Shown here piece by piece: positions 9,760-20,600 of a DNA stretch of 23,751 nucleotides. Below the pieces are notes generated by a model, which was given only the letters and a program-made list of their open reading frames with translations, was not told the origin of the DNA and made no database searches. How positions within the stretch are numbered: the first letter of the stretch is position 1; every line of letters starts with the position of its first letter. The stretch is from Gamarada debralockiae (taxonomy: Eukaryota > Ascomycota > Leotiomycetes > Helotiales > Hyphodiscaceae). The translations under genes were made by a program, and so were the position numbers. The stretch lies in the NCBI GenBank assembly GCA_002803225.1, contig NXFV01000560.1, positions 1 to 23,751 of the forward strand, in the 5' to 3' direction.

Positions 9760-12700
9760 ATGTCGGTCGTCGAACGCGACCTGACCTACTTGGTCCTTCC
9801 TTCATCCCTCTCGTCCCTCACGCCCGGCTCCGAAATCACCTCGTTCACCCTCATCTCCGGGCCCGAGACGTGCTTTCACGGCTTTGAGTGGAAGCTCGAG
9901 TTCCCATTCCCACAGGCGTACCGCATCCTGTTGACCGGTCCGGACCGCCCCCGCCCGCCCCACGACAACGTCAACGCCCGTTCCAAGTTTTGCAGTTTCA
10001 AGCTCATCTCCCTTGACAAGAACAAACGCAGGGCCGTCTTTGCTTTCCCCTCTCCGACAGCTCAGACGGGGCCGATATCCGGACTCGGCGAGGAGAAGCT
10101 CGAGCTTAGACTGTACTGGAACTACCAGCTCTTCTCCGAAGTATGGCAAGTGGGCGAAGGCGACGACACGCTCGTGCTCCGTGACTTGAATTCGAGATCG
10201 TACGCGCTGACCGAGCATGGGATGATGCGGCACTGGTCGCTCGATCGGACGCGCCTCCACTTGGGTCTGGGGGAGAAGGCAGCGCCCATCAACTTGACCG
10301 GCCGCAAGTTTACGCTCCACGCGACCGACGCGGCATGGTACGACTCGTACCGCACCGACCCGCTCTATAAGCACACTCCATTCTTGATCTCCACCCCTCG
10401 ACCAGCAGAGGATGGCCAACAAGGGCTCACTTACGCCATCTTCCACGGGACGAACAGCATCGCAACCTGGGATGTGGGTGGGGAGATTGACTACCCCAGT
10501 GGGGGCTTGAGCAAGCGATTTATCCAGGACTGGGGAGGGCTGGAAGAGTGGGTTATGGTCGGGAAAGGGGTCGAGGGGGTGGTCAAAACATTTGCGGAGA
10601 TGGCCGGCAAGCCGAGGTTGGTAGGCAGAGACTGGCTCGGATACCTTGGTGCGTTGTCCTTAGAAGTCTAGCAGGCAAGCAGATGAGCGAGTACTGATCC
10701 TCATTCTCCACACCTAGGTTCGACTATGCTGCTATCGGACAAGGAGAACGCCCAAGAGCTGCTGGAGGAGTGGCCGGAGATGTGCCGCATGCACGATATC
10801 CCTTGTTCCGCGATGCACGTAAGCTACACTCCGAATCAACGATCACTGTGAGCTCAAAGCTGACCACTATCTAGTTGTCTTCCGGGTTTACCGCCGACGA
10901 GGACAGCAACAATCGCTGGGTGTTTTACATTAACAAAAAGCGATACCCGAACTTCAAGGGGATGGTCAAGGTTTTCCACGAGGCCGGGATGAAACTTATA
11001 CCCAACGTCAAGCCCTGTGAGTCGGTGTTTTAGTGGACCTAGCTTTGTTTGTGTTTTATGCCTCTAGAGCGACACTGACATCGTCCGTAGACATACTGCT
11101 CACGCACCCGGCCTACGATCGGATGAAGAAAGGCGACGGGCTTTTTTACGACCCCATCTCCAAGGGCCCGTCTAAGCAGAACCTCTGGTCCGCCGGCGAG
11201 GGCGAGAGCGGCGACGGCAGCTGGGTGGATCTCAGTGCAACCGAAGCAAGAACATGGTGGTCCCAGGGCGTGCAAAGCTTGATCGACTTAGGTGTTGACG
11301 GCATGTGGGAGTAAGTACATTTGCGATGTCATCAAGGAAAAGGCAAAAGACTATGCGCTGCTGACACTATAGCCATAGTGATAACTCGGAATACTTTACC
11401 CGGGACGACGAGTTGTTGTTCAAGAACGAGTTTGACTATAAGCGCGAGGTTATGCTCAAGGGCGAGGTCAAGACGGGTTTGATGGGCAGGATTACGGGCA
11501 ACGAGGTGATGAACAAAGTCAGGTATATCCCAGAGACCATCGGACCAAAGCCTTGAGCCTAGAGCATTGCTGCTGACGCTTATCTCTAGCCACGAGACGT
11601 TACAGGCCGCTGCGCCCGAACGGCGCACGTTCGTCCTGACCCGCTCTGGCAACCCGGCCTCGTTCAAGTACGCTTGCTCGACCTGGTCGGGCGACAACCT
11701 GACGAGCTGGCACAACATGCGCGGCTCACAGCACATCCAGATCAACTCGGCTATGTCGCTCATGCAGAATACGGGCGCCGATGTTGGCGGGTTCTGCGGC
11801 GACAGCCCTGAGCCAGAATTGTTTGTCCGGTGGGTTCAGCTGGGTGTCACGCATTCCAGGTTCTGCATCCACTCCGGCTCGCAAGACACGCACGGTAACG
11901 AGAAGCTCAGCACACCATGGATGGTGAGTACTGGCACGCCAGTGAGAGTAGACTATTCAGTCGGCTGAAGGGCTGATTGCTTCGCAGTACCCCAAGATGC
12001 TGCCTACGGTTAGGGAGCAGATCAAGTGGCGATACCTAGTCCTCCCTTTCTTGTGAGTTCGATACCGTCTGTCTACTGTCTGCTCCAGCCCTAAGCTCGA
12101 ACGGGCAAGATCTCATGTCGTCCAGAAACAACCTCATGTGGCGCTCGCATCTGTACGCCGCCCCACCCAACGCGCCCCTGTTTTACGGTCCCTTCGCCAC
12201 CGACCCGGTGCTCTACACCGACCGGATCCTCGAAGGATTTGACGCGTGGATGGGTGTGGGGGAGATCCTCACTGCCCCTCAGCTTTTTAAGGGCGAGCTG
12301 ACGCGCGAGGTCTATTTCCCCAAGGCGTCTCCGGACGACCAGAGTGTATACTTTGACCTGCACACGCCGTTTGGGACGTATAGCGCCGGCAATTGGGCGA
12401 CCATCGCTACGCCGATCGAGCACAGTGGCATGTTCGCGAGGGAGGGCGCCATCATCCCAATTGGGAAAGAAAAGGCGACTGTAACGGCCCTCTCGGGCCC
12501 TGCAAGGAGATATAGCGATGGCGTCGACGTAGTGCTGGAGAGCAACGGTGGGCAGGTCGACGTGGATAACTGGAGAGGGTTGATGCTCTTCCCAGGCTAT
12601 GAGGGCAAGACATACAACGGCGAGTGGATCGAGGACGACGGAATCTCCGCCAAACCGGGAACCTGTACGTTCAAGGTGTCGTACTGTGGAACGGATGACG

Positions 12701-12855
12701 CGGTCAAGGTCAACGTCAGCGCGGAAGAGAATGGGTTCAAGCCGCTCTGGGAGAGCAGGCTCTACGTCGTCCTGCCCGTCGGGGATAATAGAAGGGTGTT
12801 AAAGGCCAAGCAGACGGCGTGGAAAAATAGGGACGCCTGGGTGTTCGACTTATAG
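9760..12855 (+). CDS. GH31 alpha-glycosidase (probable alpha-glucosidase), cytosolic
   Basis: The gene has eight inferred exons: 9760-10648, 10718-10818, 10875-11016, 11091-11310, 11379-11522, 11590-11923, 11988-12052 and 12126-12855, giving 874 residues. The seven introns are 56-74 nt, all GT-AG and phase-consistent. There is no signal peptide, so action inside the cell is likely. Residues about 1-290 form the N-terminal beta region, about 296-650 the catalytic barrel, and the rest the C-terminal beta domains. In GMWDDNSEY the second Asp (about 452) fits the GH31 nucleophile; in STWSGDNLTSW the Asp (about 534) fits the acid/base. Both are split among exons and line up only after splicing. 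GH31 includes alpha-glucosidases, alpha-xylosidases and transglucosidases; the motif suggests an alpha-glucosidase-like member, but the substrate cannot be fixed. Exons are visibly GC-rich at third positions compared with neighbouring genes. Exon 5 has two possible acceptors six bases apart (11372 or 11378). Confidence 0.9.
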
Positions 12856-13861
12856 AACGGGTCATTTAAGGGTCAAAATAGATTACATCAGATCATTAGA
12901 TTAACCTATCTTATCGGCTAGTCCTTTATGGACATACTTCTACTTAATAGTTTTAGGGTTAGGAGTTCAATTACAATCAGGTGCTATCTAAAGGCATCCC
13001 GAAAAGTCTATCTACATCGCCGATAAACGGGCTTTAATATTGAAGGTCACCTTGGTGGTATTCTGAGGCACTGCTTTTCCAGGGCCATTCCCTTACAGAC
13101 AACAAGTACCCCTCATACAAGATCTTCAGCTCCAATCGATATTTCTCAGAGTTCTCCACAGCTGCCTTTGTCCAATACCAGTACGTCATTGTCAGCCCGT
13201 AGTGGCCTAGCTATGCTCTGACGGAAATGAACAGCCACTTCTCCAAATACAGCCTACTCGTCCGAATACCCACGATTTATTAAGCAGATGTATTTAAACA
13301 CCAACCTATAATATATGAATGTCTTCTAAACTGACATATTGCTTTCAATAAGTGCTCTAAACTTATTATTAACTCTTAGTAAAAGTATAATGCAAATAGA
13401 TCTAAAGAAACCAAAGAAATCGTTGAAGAATCTAAGACAAATATATTAACAAACAAATCATAAGAAAAATAGTGCTAGTACTATAATCACTTAAGAAGTA
13501 ATGATTGGCTAATGGACGGTCGATTTGTATAGAAGTCTATATTAATGAATAAACCCAGTCTATTGATAAACTGACTGGACCAGATCACACATCCGTAATG
13601 GGGAGGTTAGCTCTTCTATTTCTTTAAGCTCGGCTCTAGATTTTTTAAACTTCTTCATGCAAGTGCAACTCGTCAGACGTAACTTGTTACTACATTTCAC
13701 CTATGTATGCATGTAATTGGCGTCATAGATATGAATATCAAAGTCCAAATCGTAGCCTCCACAGAGTGGCAAAGTATTGCGCCCCCTGGCCGCCAATGTG
13801 TTGAATTGTGCCTATGCAGCTCTAGCCTGTGTAGCCCCAATTCCTAAATGCAGTGCCAATC
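12856..13861. other. Noncoding, AT-rich downstream of GH31
   Basis: I see no gene. Composition falls from the GC-rich GH31 exons to AT-rich DNA, most strongly at about 13,290-13,560, with TA-rich words like those in the RIP-damaged element further right. A 62-codon plus-strand frame (13777-13965) is probably chance. Confidence 0.45.
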
Positions 13862-14572
13862 TCAGGTCGGTAAGCAATACCAAGCTCCCATTCTCGTCCA
13901 AATCTGACCAAATGCTGATATGCTGGGTCGTCGTATATGTTGAACGCCCAATTCCGGCGATTTGATGAACATCGAATATTTGATAGTACCGTCCATCATA
14001 TCGAGAGGTAACCACCCATCCTGGTATCCCTGTGTCCTGTTGAGATACCAGTGCTCATCAACTACCATCGCGAGATAGAGATTCAAAGCTAGCCAAGGAC
14101 GGCGAACATCCATCAGTGATGCTCCTTTGATTGTCATTCCATCTATTCCCCGTGATAGTAATATCGCGATTGAGCCAGGAGCTAAGGAATCAAGAAATCC
14201 AACAATATGAACAACACGGTGATGGTTCGTATTGACTCCAACAAGAGGTACCACCTGCTGGCCAGGGTGGGTTGTTGGTAGCATTCTTGATGCCGGAATG
14301 TCGTGATATTACACAGATTCCTTTGTCAAGATTGGAATGTTTGGGGGAAAGCCGCGCACAAACTTCGTCTTAATAACTTGGTTGTCGGCCAAGGTAGAGT
14401 GATAGTCGTGTCCGGGTTGGTATCTTGAGCCCGTTTCAGGCCCAACAACGATGATAGGTTGGATGGCACCTTCACTGAACGCTTCTTGATTCCAGACGAT
14501 TGGAGCTTCTTGGTCTCTGTATCTTGCTCTAAAAGCTGCTTCGAGCACCAACATCGCCACTCGCAGCGACAA
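13862..14572 (-). pseudogene. Decayed unrecognised reading frame with internal stop
   Basis: Two minus-strand open frames, 14572-14309 and 14284-13862, lie in the same frame and are separated by a TAA (14311-14309) and a short open bridge (YHDIPASR). The joined reading is about 236 codons and looks protein-like, with segments such as AIQPIIVVGPETGSRYQ, VVHIVGFLDSLAPGSIAILL and RRPWLALNLYLAMVVDEHWY. The TAA could come from CAA by one C-to-T change, the type caused by RIP. The N-terminus is unclear: an overlapping frame (14634-14326) is also open. I do not recognise a family. It may be a degenerate gene or an unspliced gene whose introns I cannot place. Confidence 0.35.
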
Positions 14573-15295
14573 TGGATTCGCCGGAACCAGACATCGTAGC
14601 TCCAGTCAGATCTCAGAGGATTCAAACAGAACACAGAGATTCACCAAGGTGGTCGGAGAGTGCAGCGTGGGCCGAGTGAGTGCTTCATTCTACTATCTAT
14701 TCTGAATTTTTGCTCCATTTTCCCCTGGTCCCAGGGTGTCTAAGTCTCGCTGCTAGTGTCCCTTGGACTGTAAGTTATATCCAGGTTCCTTCTTAAACAG
14801 ACAGAAGAACTAGTGTTCTCACACGGCATTGTCGAGTAATCTTTCCGCATTTTCAAAATCGGCATCTCGTCCCGCACTACAACAAAAACTGGCCGTTCGA
14901 AAATCAAGGTACTCTTACTTGCGAATTCGAAGTAACAAAGATATAATTTAGAAGCTTTATTCAGTATCCTATGGCGGATCCCTCTAAGCTTAATTTCCCT
15001 ACGTCTCACTGGGGAATAACAGCCCCTTTCTCACTTCAATTAAGCGAGAAGGTTAGAAGCTTAGACAACAGAAACGTTAGATCGACGATATCTACACACT
15101 ATACCGAAAAAAACCCAACTTAGACTTTCAGATTTTAAAGGAGAATATTGTAAATTAAGCTATAATAACTTCTATATTAAAGAACCTAAAGAGATATAGT
15201 CTTAGAATAGTATGTAGAGATATAGAACTTTTATTTTAAAGAATTATAATTATTTGGGGGGGAAAAAAATATTTAATGTAAAGTCGGGATTAATA
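14573..15295. other. Noncoding flank of the retrotransposon
   Basis: No gene was recognised. An 89-codon minus-strand frame (14740-15009) has no recognisable content. From about 15,040 the sequence turns AT-rich with many TA steps. A short G7/A7 run occurs at 15,256-15,269. Confidence 0.4.
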
Positions 15296-15300
15296 ATTTT
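15296..15300 (+). repeat. Left target-site duplication (ATTTT)
   Basis: ATTTT directly precedes the left LTR and recurs directly after the right LTR at 23499-23503. Five bp is the usual duplication for Ty3/gypsy integrases, so the two ends belong to one insertion. Confidence 0.88.
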
Positions 15301-15377
15301 TGTGATGGCTGGCACTATCACATGATGTATTTGTGGCTGGAACCAGTAGACGGCCGTGCAGGGGTCGACCCTAGTAT

Positions 15378-15385
15378 TATAAAAG
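15378..15385 (+). promoter_or_regulatory. LTR TATA box (TATAAAAG)
   Basis: TATAAAAG lies 78 bp into the left LTR and is conserved unmutated in the right LTR. It probably positioned transcription start for the element's genomic RNA. Confidence 0.6.
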
Positions 15386-15448
15386 TCAAGGCTTATCCTC
15401 TTCCTTTCCTTTCCTTTCCTTCCTTTCTTTCTTTAGCTTAGTATTTTC

Positions 15449-15454
15449 AATAAA
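15449..15454 (+). promoter_or_regulatory. LTR polyadenylation signal (AATAAA)
   Basis: AATAAA lies 64 bp after the TATA box and is also present in the right LTR (preceded there by a mutated base). In the right LTR it would direct 3' end formation of the element RNA. Confidence 0.5.
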
Positions 15455-15507
15455 CCGTGATCTTTGAACTCCGCGCTTTAGACCTTTGCATCGATCCTAC
15501 TGTTATA

Positions 15508-16142
15508 TAATATTAAGCTCACTCGACTTGGCCTGTAGAGACGACAGAATACTAATCCAGTAAAGGCCTAATATTGTCCTTAGGGCATGACGATAGAATA
15601 CTGTGCCTGACATTTGATAATCTTCTCGAACTACAAAGATTTGGAGAGACTAGCTAGCAGGGCCTAGCTTTACTAATTGCCAATAGTTAGTCCCCCTCTA
15701 TTGACTTAAAAGAAGGAAAAAGATTAGTCTCTCTTTGCCGATTTAAAATAAAGAAGAGCTTATGTCTTCTATAACTTAGTTGACCTTGGAGTCTGGCCTT
15801 TAACTAGAACAGACGATATTACCTCGATACTAATAAGAGAGAAAGAACCGGTCCTCTCTTGTTTAATAGGGACCTCCTTGTTTAATAAGAGACGAAATCC
15901 TTAATACTAACGAGAGTAAAAGAACCGGCCTCCCCTATAATAAGAAGAATCGGCCTTAGTCTGCCGATTCAAAACAAAGAAGACTTGATAGTCAGTCTTA
16001 CTCTGCCGACTCAAAAGAAGTAAGATAATTGGTTTTAGTTTATTGATTTTAAATAAGGAGAACTCTCTTAGCCTTTATAGTTAAAACCTCTATTAAGCTG
16101 TCTATAATAGCTGAAACTCCTATTGAGTTGTTTATAAACGAC
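15508..16142 (+). other. Element leader with degenerate internal repeats
   Basis: This is untranslated DNA between the left LTR and gag. The first bases (TAATATTAAGC) occupy the primer-binding-site position but are too altered to assign a tRNA. Four diverged copies of a roughly 30-bp word related to TTAGTCTGCCGATTCAAAA occur at about 15724-15762, 15955-15986, 15991-16024 and 16031-16064. A second word (GAGAGAAAGAACCGGTCCTC-like) occurs twice (about 15835 and 15910). A third, about 29 bp, occurs at 16083-16110 and 16112-16140. I see no open frame. Confidence 0.6.
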
Positions 16143-17640
16143 ATAAGACTAAGTACAGCCGCTTTCACAGCGGACCTAGCTCGATCTGCCTATTGTGGAA
16201 CGAAGGGCAAAGTACTCTACTAAGACGAAATAGAGGAGCTAGTCTTTGATATTAGTAACTCCTAATACTAGGAAGATTGTCTTATTACTATCTCGGGAGA
16301 TAATACTAACTAGTATTTAGCTGACTTTAAGTAAAAGATAAGAGAGGAATCACTAAAAACTACCCTTTAATAAAGGAGAATCCTTGCTTATAGTTACTTA
16401 ATCGACTATTTATAAGAATATACTAACGAATAGACTAAGTATAGTTAGAAGTTCTATGTATATATTAATCGCTTGACTAAGAGGATTAATAAACTCAAAG
16501 TAATTACTAAAAGACTTTGAGAGAAAGAAAAGCTTGCTTAATAAGATACTATAAAATAGAAGAACAAGTAGGCAGATTTATAGGAACGCTAGGTTACACT
16601 CGAGAAACCTAAAGGTGACTAATGTTAGGGGTCTATTATTCTATTAACTTAAATAGTCTAGACTAAGTATCTTTATTCTTATTAGTATATTGTCTAAATC
16701 TAAGATCTATTGCCTTTTACTAAGAAAGACGACTATAAAATCGATGACTAGATATTTGATATATAGAACAAATTAATATAAAACTCTTTAGAATTCGATA
16801 GTGAGACTCTAAAAATTGCTTATACTACTCGACTAGTTATTAAAGACGCTAAGGACTTTATTTGGGACTAACTGTTACTAAGATTAGTTAACTAAATCTT
16901 ATCCGTTAAGTAAATCTTTAAAATCCTTTAATAAGTCTATAGTAAAAGCAAGGAAATAGAGTAGTAAGAAGCTAAAGAAGAGTACTATAGGCTAAAATAA
17001 AGAGATAAATTATTTCTAGTATTTTGGGTAAATTTTACTTGTCTTATAACTAGGTTAAGTAAATCGCTACTCAATTAATATAATAATTTAATAGATAAGA
17101 TAAGTATTGAACTCTTAAAGAGTTTAAGAGATAAGAAATTTAATAAATTAAAGGAGTTAGCCGAATAATATATAGAATAAGAGAACTAGCTACTCTTGAT
17201 TAAGAACTAATAACTTAGGGAAAATCATTAAAATAAGACTGTCTGCCGGCGACTAGCCTCTCGGGTAAAATGCCCTTATCTTAAATAGATATTAAATAGA
17301 AGTAAAGATATAATACTAATTAGTTAATCTTTAAATCCTATAGGTCGTATATTATTCTCCCAACTAAGGGAGCCCGACTATTAGGAAACCAAGAGGAGGA
17401 CAAATAAGCCTAAGGAGCTTACTTACTACTACTATAGTAAGACTAAGTATTAAAGGAAAGACTACCCAGATTTAAACTAAGTTATGTCTATAGAGGAGGA
17501 CTACTTAGAATTTAATTAAGAGAAGCTAAGGGATAATAATTTAGACTTATTAAATAAAGACCTCTTATCTAATAACAATAATAAGTCAGGAAAAGCCTAA
17601 CTCTAGGCATAGAGATAGCCCTTTTAGAGTAAGATACCTA
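16143..17640 (+). pseudogene. gag: gag remnant with mutated CCHC zinc knuckle
   Basis: Frame 0 can be followed for about 500 codons, interrupted only by stops that RIP can create. The start is inferred: an ATA at 16143 could be a mutated ATG. The N-terminal third is lysine/glutamate-rich and coiled-coil-like (about 16,490-16,620). A capsid-like segment follows around 16,790-17,230. At 17424-17465 the spacing CX2CX4HX4C is intact, but all three Cys codons and the His codon read as Tyr (TAC/TAT), exactly what G-to-A or C-to-T changes at TGY and CAY give. Gag would have packaged the element RNA; this copy cannot. The end is approximate and overlaps the likely start of pol. Confidence 0.75.
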
Positions 17641-20600
17641 TTAAGGACTAATTGACTTGTCTTAACTAATTAGCGGGAACTAGTTCCTAGTCGAATATAA
17701 ATTATACTAGGATAGTAAAGATATTCCTTTTAAAGTCTTAGTAGACTCTAGAGTAAATATATATACTTTAATTAACTAAAAGTATATTCGCCTATTAACA
17801 AAGGTATTATAATTGCTAGTATATAATTTAAAGAGGCTAATTCCTTTACAAGGCTTTAACAGATAGCCTAGTAAGACTATCCAGGAAATACTAAAGACTA
17901 ATTTAGACCTTAATAAGTATATCTAACTTTAATAATACTTTCTTACTACTAAACTTAGCTCTTATAATTTAATTTTAAGAAGGAAGTAGCTAGTAGTATA
18001 TAATGTCTTACTAGACTATCGACGAAATTGCCTTTACTAGCCAAAAGACTATAAAGTAAACTAGTAGGATATAGATTATTAAGACTAACTCTTTAATACT
18101 TTAACTAAAGTCTTAAAAAGGATAAGTAGTAGATATTTAGAAGAAAAGAAGAACCTGCCCTTATTACTAGTAAAAGACTTTTAGATATAAAAGGTCGAGT
18201 ATTAATTAAGAAAAGAAAAACTAGACCTTAATACTATAGAGACAAATGCCTAAAATAATAACTCTATTTGTCTTATTAGGGCTACTATGTTCTAGATAAG
18301 TACTAAGGAAACGAACTATTATATCAAATTAGTGATAATTAATAAGATCGATCAAGTACTTAAGAAGCAAGGATAGAAGCTATACTTAGGAGCTCTACTA
18401 ACTATATTACTTTAATGACTAGGGAAGATATAAGTATTCGGGTGCTATGCCCTCACTAAGGACATTGTATATACCCTTAACAGAGATAAGCCAGACGCCC
18501 TTAGTAATACTATATTCTTAGATACTAGAGAACTCGAAAAGCTATAGTCCTTTCTATTAATATAGTTATATAACCTAGCTAATACCTTCTTAAAGAAAGC
18601 TATAAATACTTTTCTTTAATCTTAACTATTTGACTATAAGTTGTACTTTAATAGACTAGAACTATTTATAAAGATAGCCTATCTTTATAAAATAAGTACC
18701 TAAGAGCTAGAGAAAATAAAAGAATATCTAATAAAGAATTTAAAGAAGGGATTTATTAAACTATTAAATTCCCCTTATTTATTACTAGTTCTATTTATTA
18801 AGAAAAAGGATAAGAGTTTATACTTTTGTATTAACTATTATTAGCTAAATACCTTAATAAAGAAAGATTAATACCCTTTATCTCTTATCTTAGAAATACT
18901 TGACTAATTAACTAAATTATTAGTATTTACTAAACTTAATATATAATACACCTTTAATTGGATTCTTATAGAATAAGCGTCTATAGCATAAGCAGTCTTC
19001 TAGACAAGGTATAGCTCTTTTGAACTAATAGTCCTATCCTTCGGACTTTACAATAGGCCAGCTATATTCTAATAGTATATTAATATTATTCTTATAGACT
19101 ATTTAAATAACTTTTGCTTTGTATATATTAATAATATATTAATCTTTTTTAAGAATAAAAGGGAATACTAATAATACATCCGAATTATCCTATAAAAGCT
19201 TAAAGATACTAGATTATAGGTTAATATCTACAAATATAAGTTTAAAGTATTAAAAATAACTTTCCTAGGGTTTATAATATTAGATTAAAGCGTCTAAGTA
19301 AACTTTATTAAGACTACTATTATCTGTGACTAAAAGCTACCCTTAATAAAAAGAGAAGTCTAGTTATTCCTTAGTTTTTATAACTTTTACTAGAGGTTTA
19401 TCTAAGCTTATAGTTATGTCTCTTGCCCGCTAAACTAGCTAACTAAGAAAGATATCCCACTAAAGTTTATACTTAATGAGAATTAACTAGACTCTTTTAA
19501 ATAACTTAAGGCACTACTTTTATTAGCTTTAATTTTCTTTTATTTCTAGTATAACTAAGAAATTTAGCTAAAAACCAACTATTTAGACCTTGCTGTTACA
19601 AGAGTACTCTCCTAAAAGTGTACCTCTAACGGATAATAGTATCCCGTTATATTTTACTCTAAGGCTCTTTAAAGGGTAAAGACCTACTATAAGATTTATA
19701 ATAAAGAACTTCTTATTATTATCTTAGGACTTAAAGAATAGTAGGTAGAACTTACTAGCCTACTAAGCTTTTTGATTATTACTAATTATAAAGCACTAAA
19801 GTACTTCGGAATAAAGAAGCTCCTTAATAAGTACTAGATATAATAAATAGATGTACTATCTTAGTTCTATTATAAGATTATTTATTATCTAAGTAAAGAA
19901 AATGTTATTATTAATATCTTATCCTAAAAAGACAAATTAATACTTATATAGAAGCTAGCAAAGGAAGCTAAGAAGACTAGACTAGTTTTTTTACTAAAAG
20001 TTATCTTTGTCTTAGTTGAAACTAAAGTAATAAATAAGTTAAGAGTAATAGAGAAGGTCTTATAAGCTAACTATATAGACCTAAGCCTTAAATCAAAACG
20101 GACTAAAGCCTAGGAAAAGATAGGTTTGTAGGAGATATTAACTAGTCTATTACTTTATAATAAGAAAGTAGTTGTACTAGATAGCTATAATAACCTATAG
20201 ACCTATCTTATATAATAAGTTTATACTACTATAGCTATAGCTTATCCCAGTAGGAACAAGACAAAGGCCTTACTTAAGAGACTTTATTAGTAGCTAAATT
20301 AAGGTAGTAAAGTCAACTAATATATAGTAAACTACTAAGGGTATTAAAAATCCTATAAGCTAAGGGATAAGATACCTGGCCTATTATACCTATTACTAAT
20401 CCCTTTATAAACTTAGAACAACCTTTCTATAGACTTCTATACCTTAGACTTAGTAAGTAAAGGATATAATAATATCTTCGTTATAGTTAATTAACTATCT
20501 AAATAGTATATTAGCCTACTAACTACTAAGAGCGCAATTACTAGGACTACTGTCTTGTTATTCTATCGCTACTTATAGAGGTTCTAGGGTTATCCCTTAA

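Larger units (their letters stand above)
15301..15507 (+). repeat. Left LTR (207 bp)
   Basis: It begins TGTGATGG and ends in GTTATA, where the right copy keeps GTCACA. The intact consensus ends TGTGAYGG...CCGTCACA are inverted repeats, as for LTRs. It differs from the right LTR at 23 of 207 positions, all transitions, with no gaps. It contains a TATA box, a TTTCC/TTTCT microsatellite (about 15,400-15,433) and an AATAAA signal. Confidence 0.93.

Noticed and set aside
9802..10446. 214-codon open frame on the minus strand
   Set aside because: It is antisense to exon 1 of the GH31 gene; GC-rich coding DNA with few stops commonly leaves the opposite strand open. No family resemblance.
15508..15518. 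Primer-binding site
   Set aside because: The position right after the left LTR is correct, but the sequence is too altered by transitions to match a specific tRNA 3' end.
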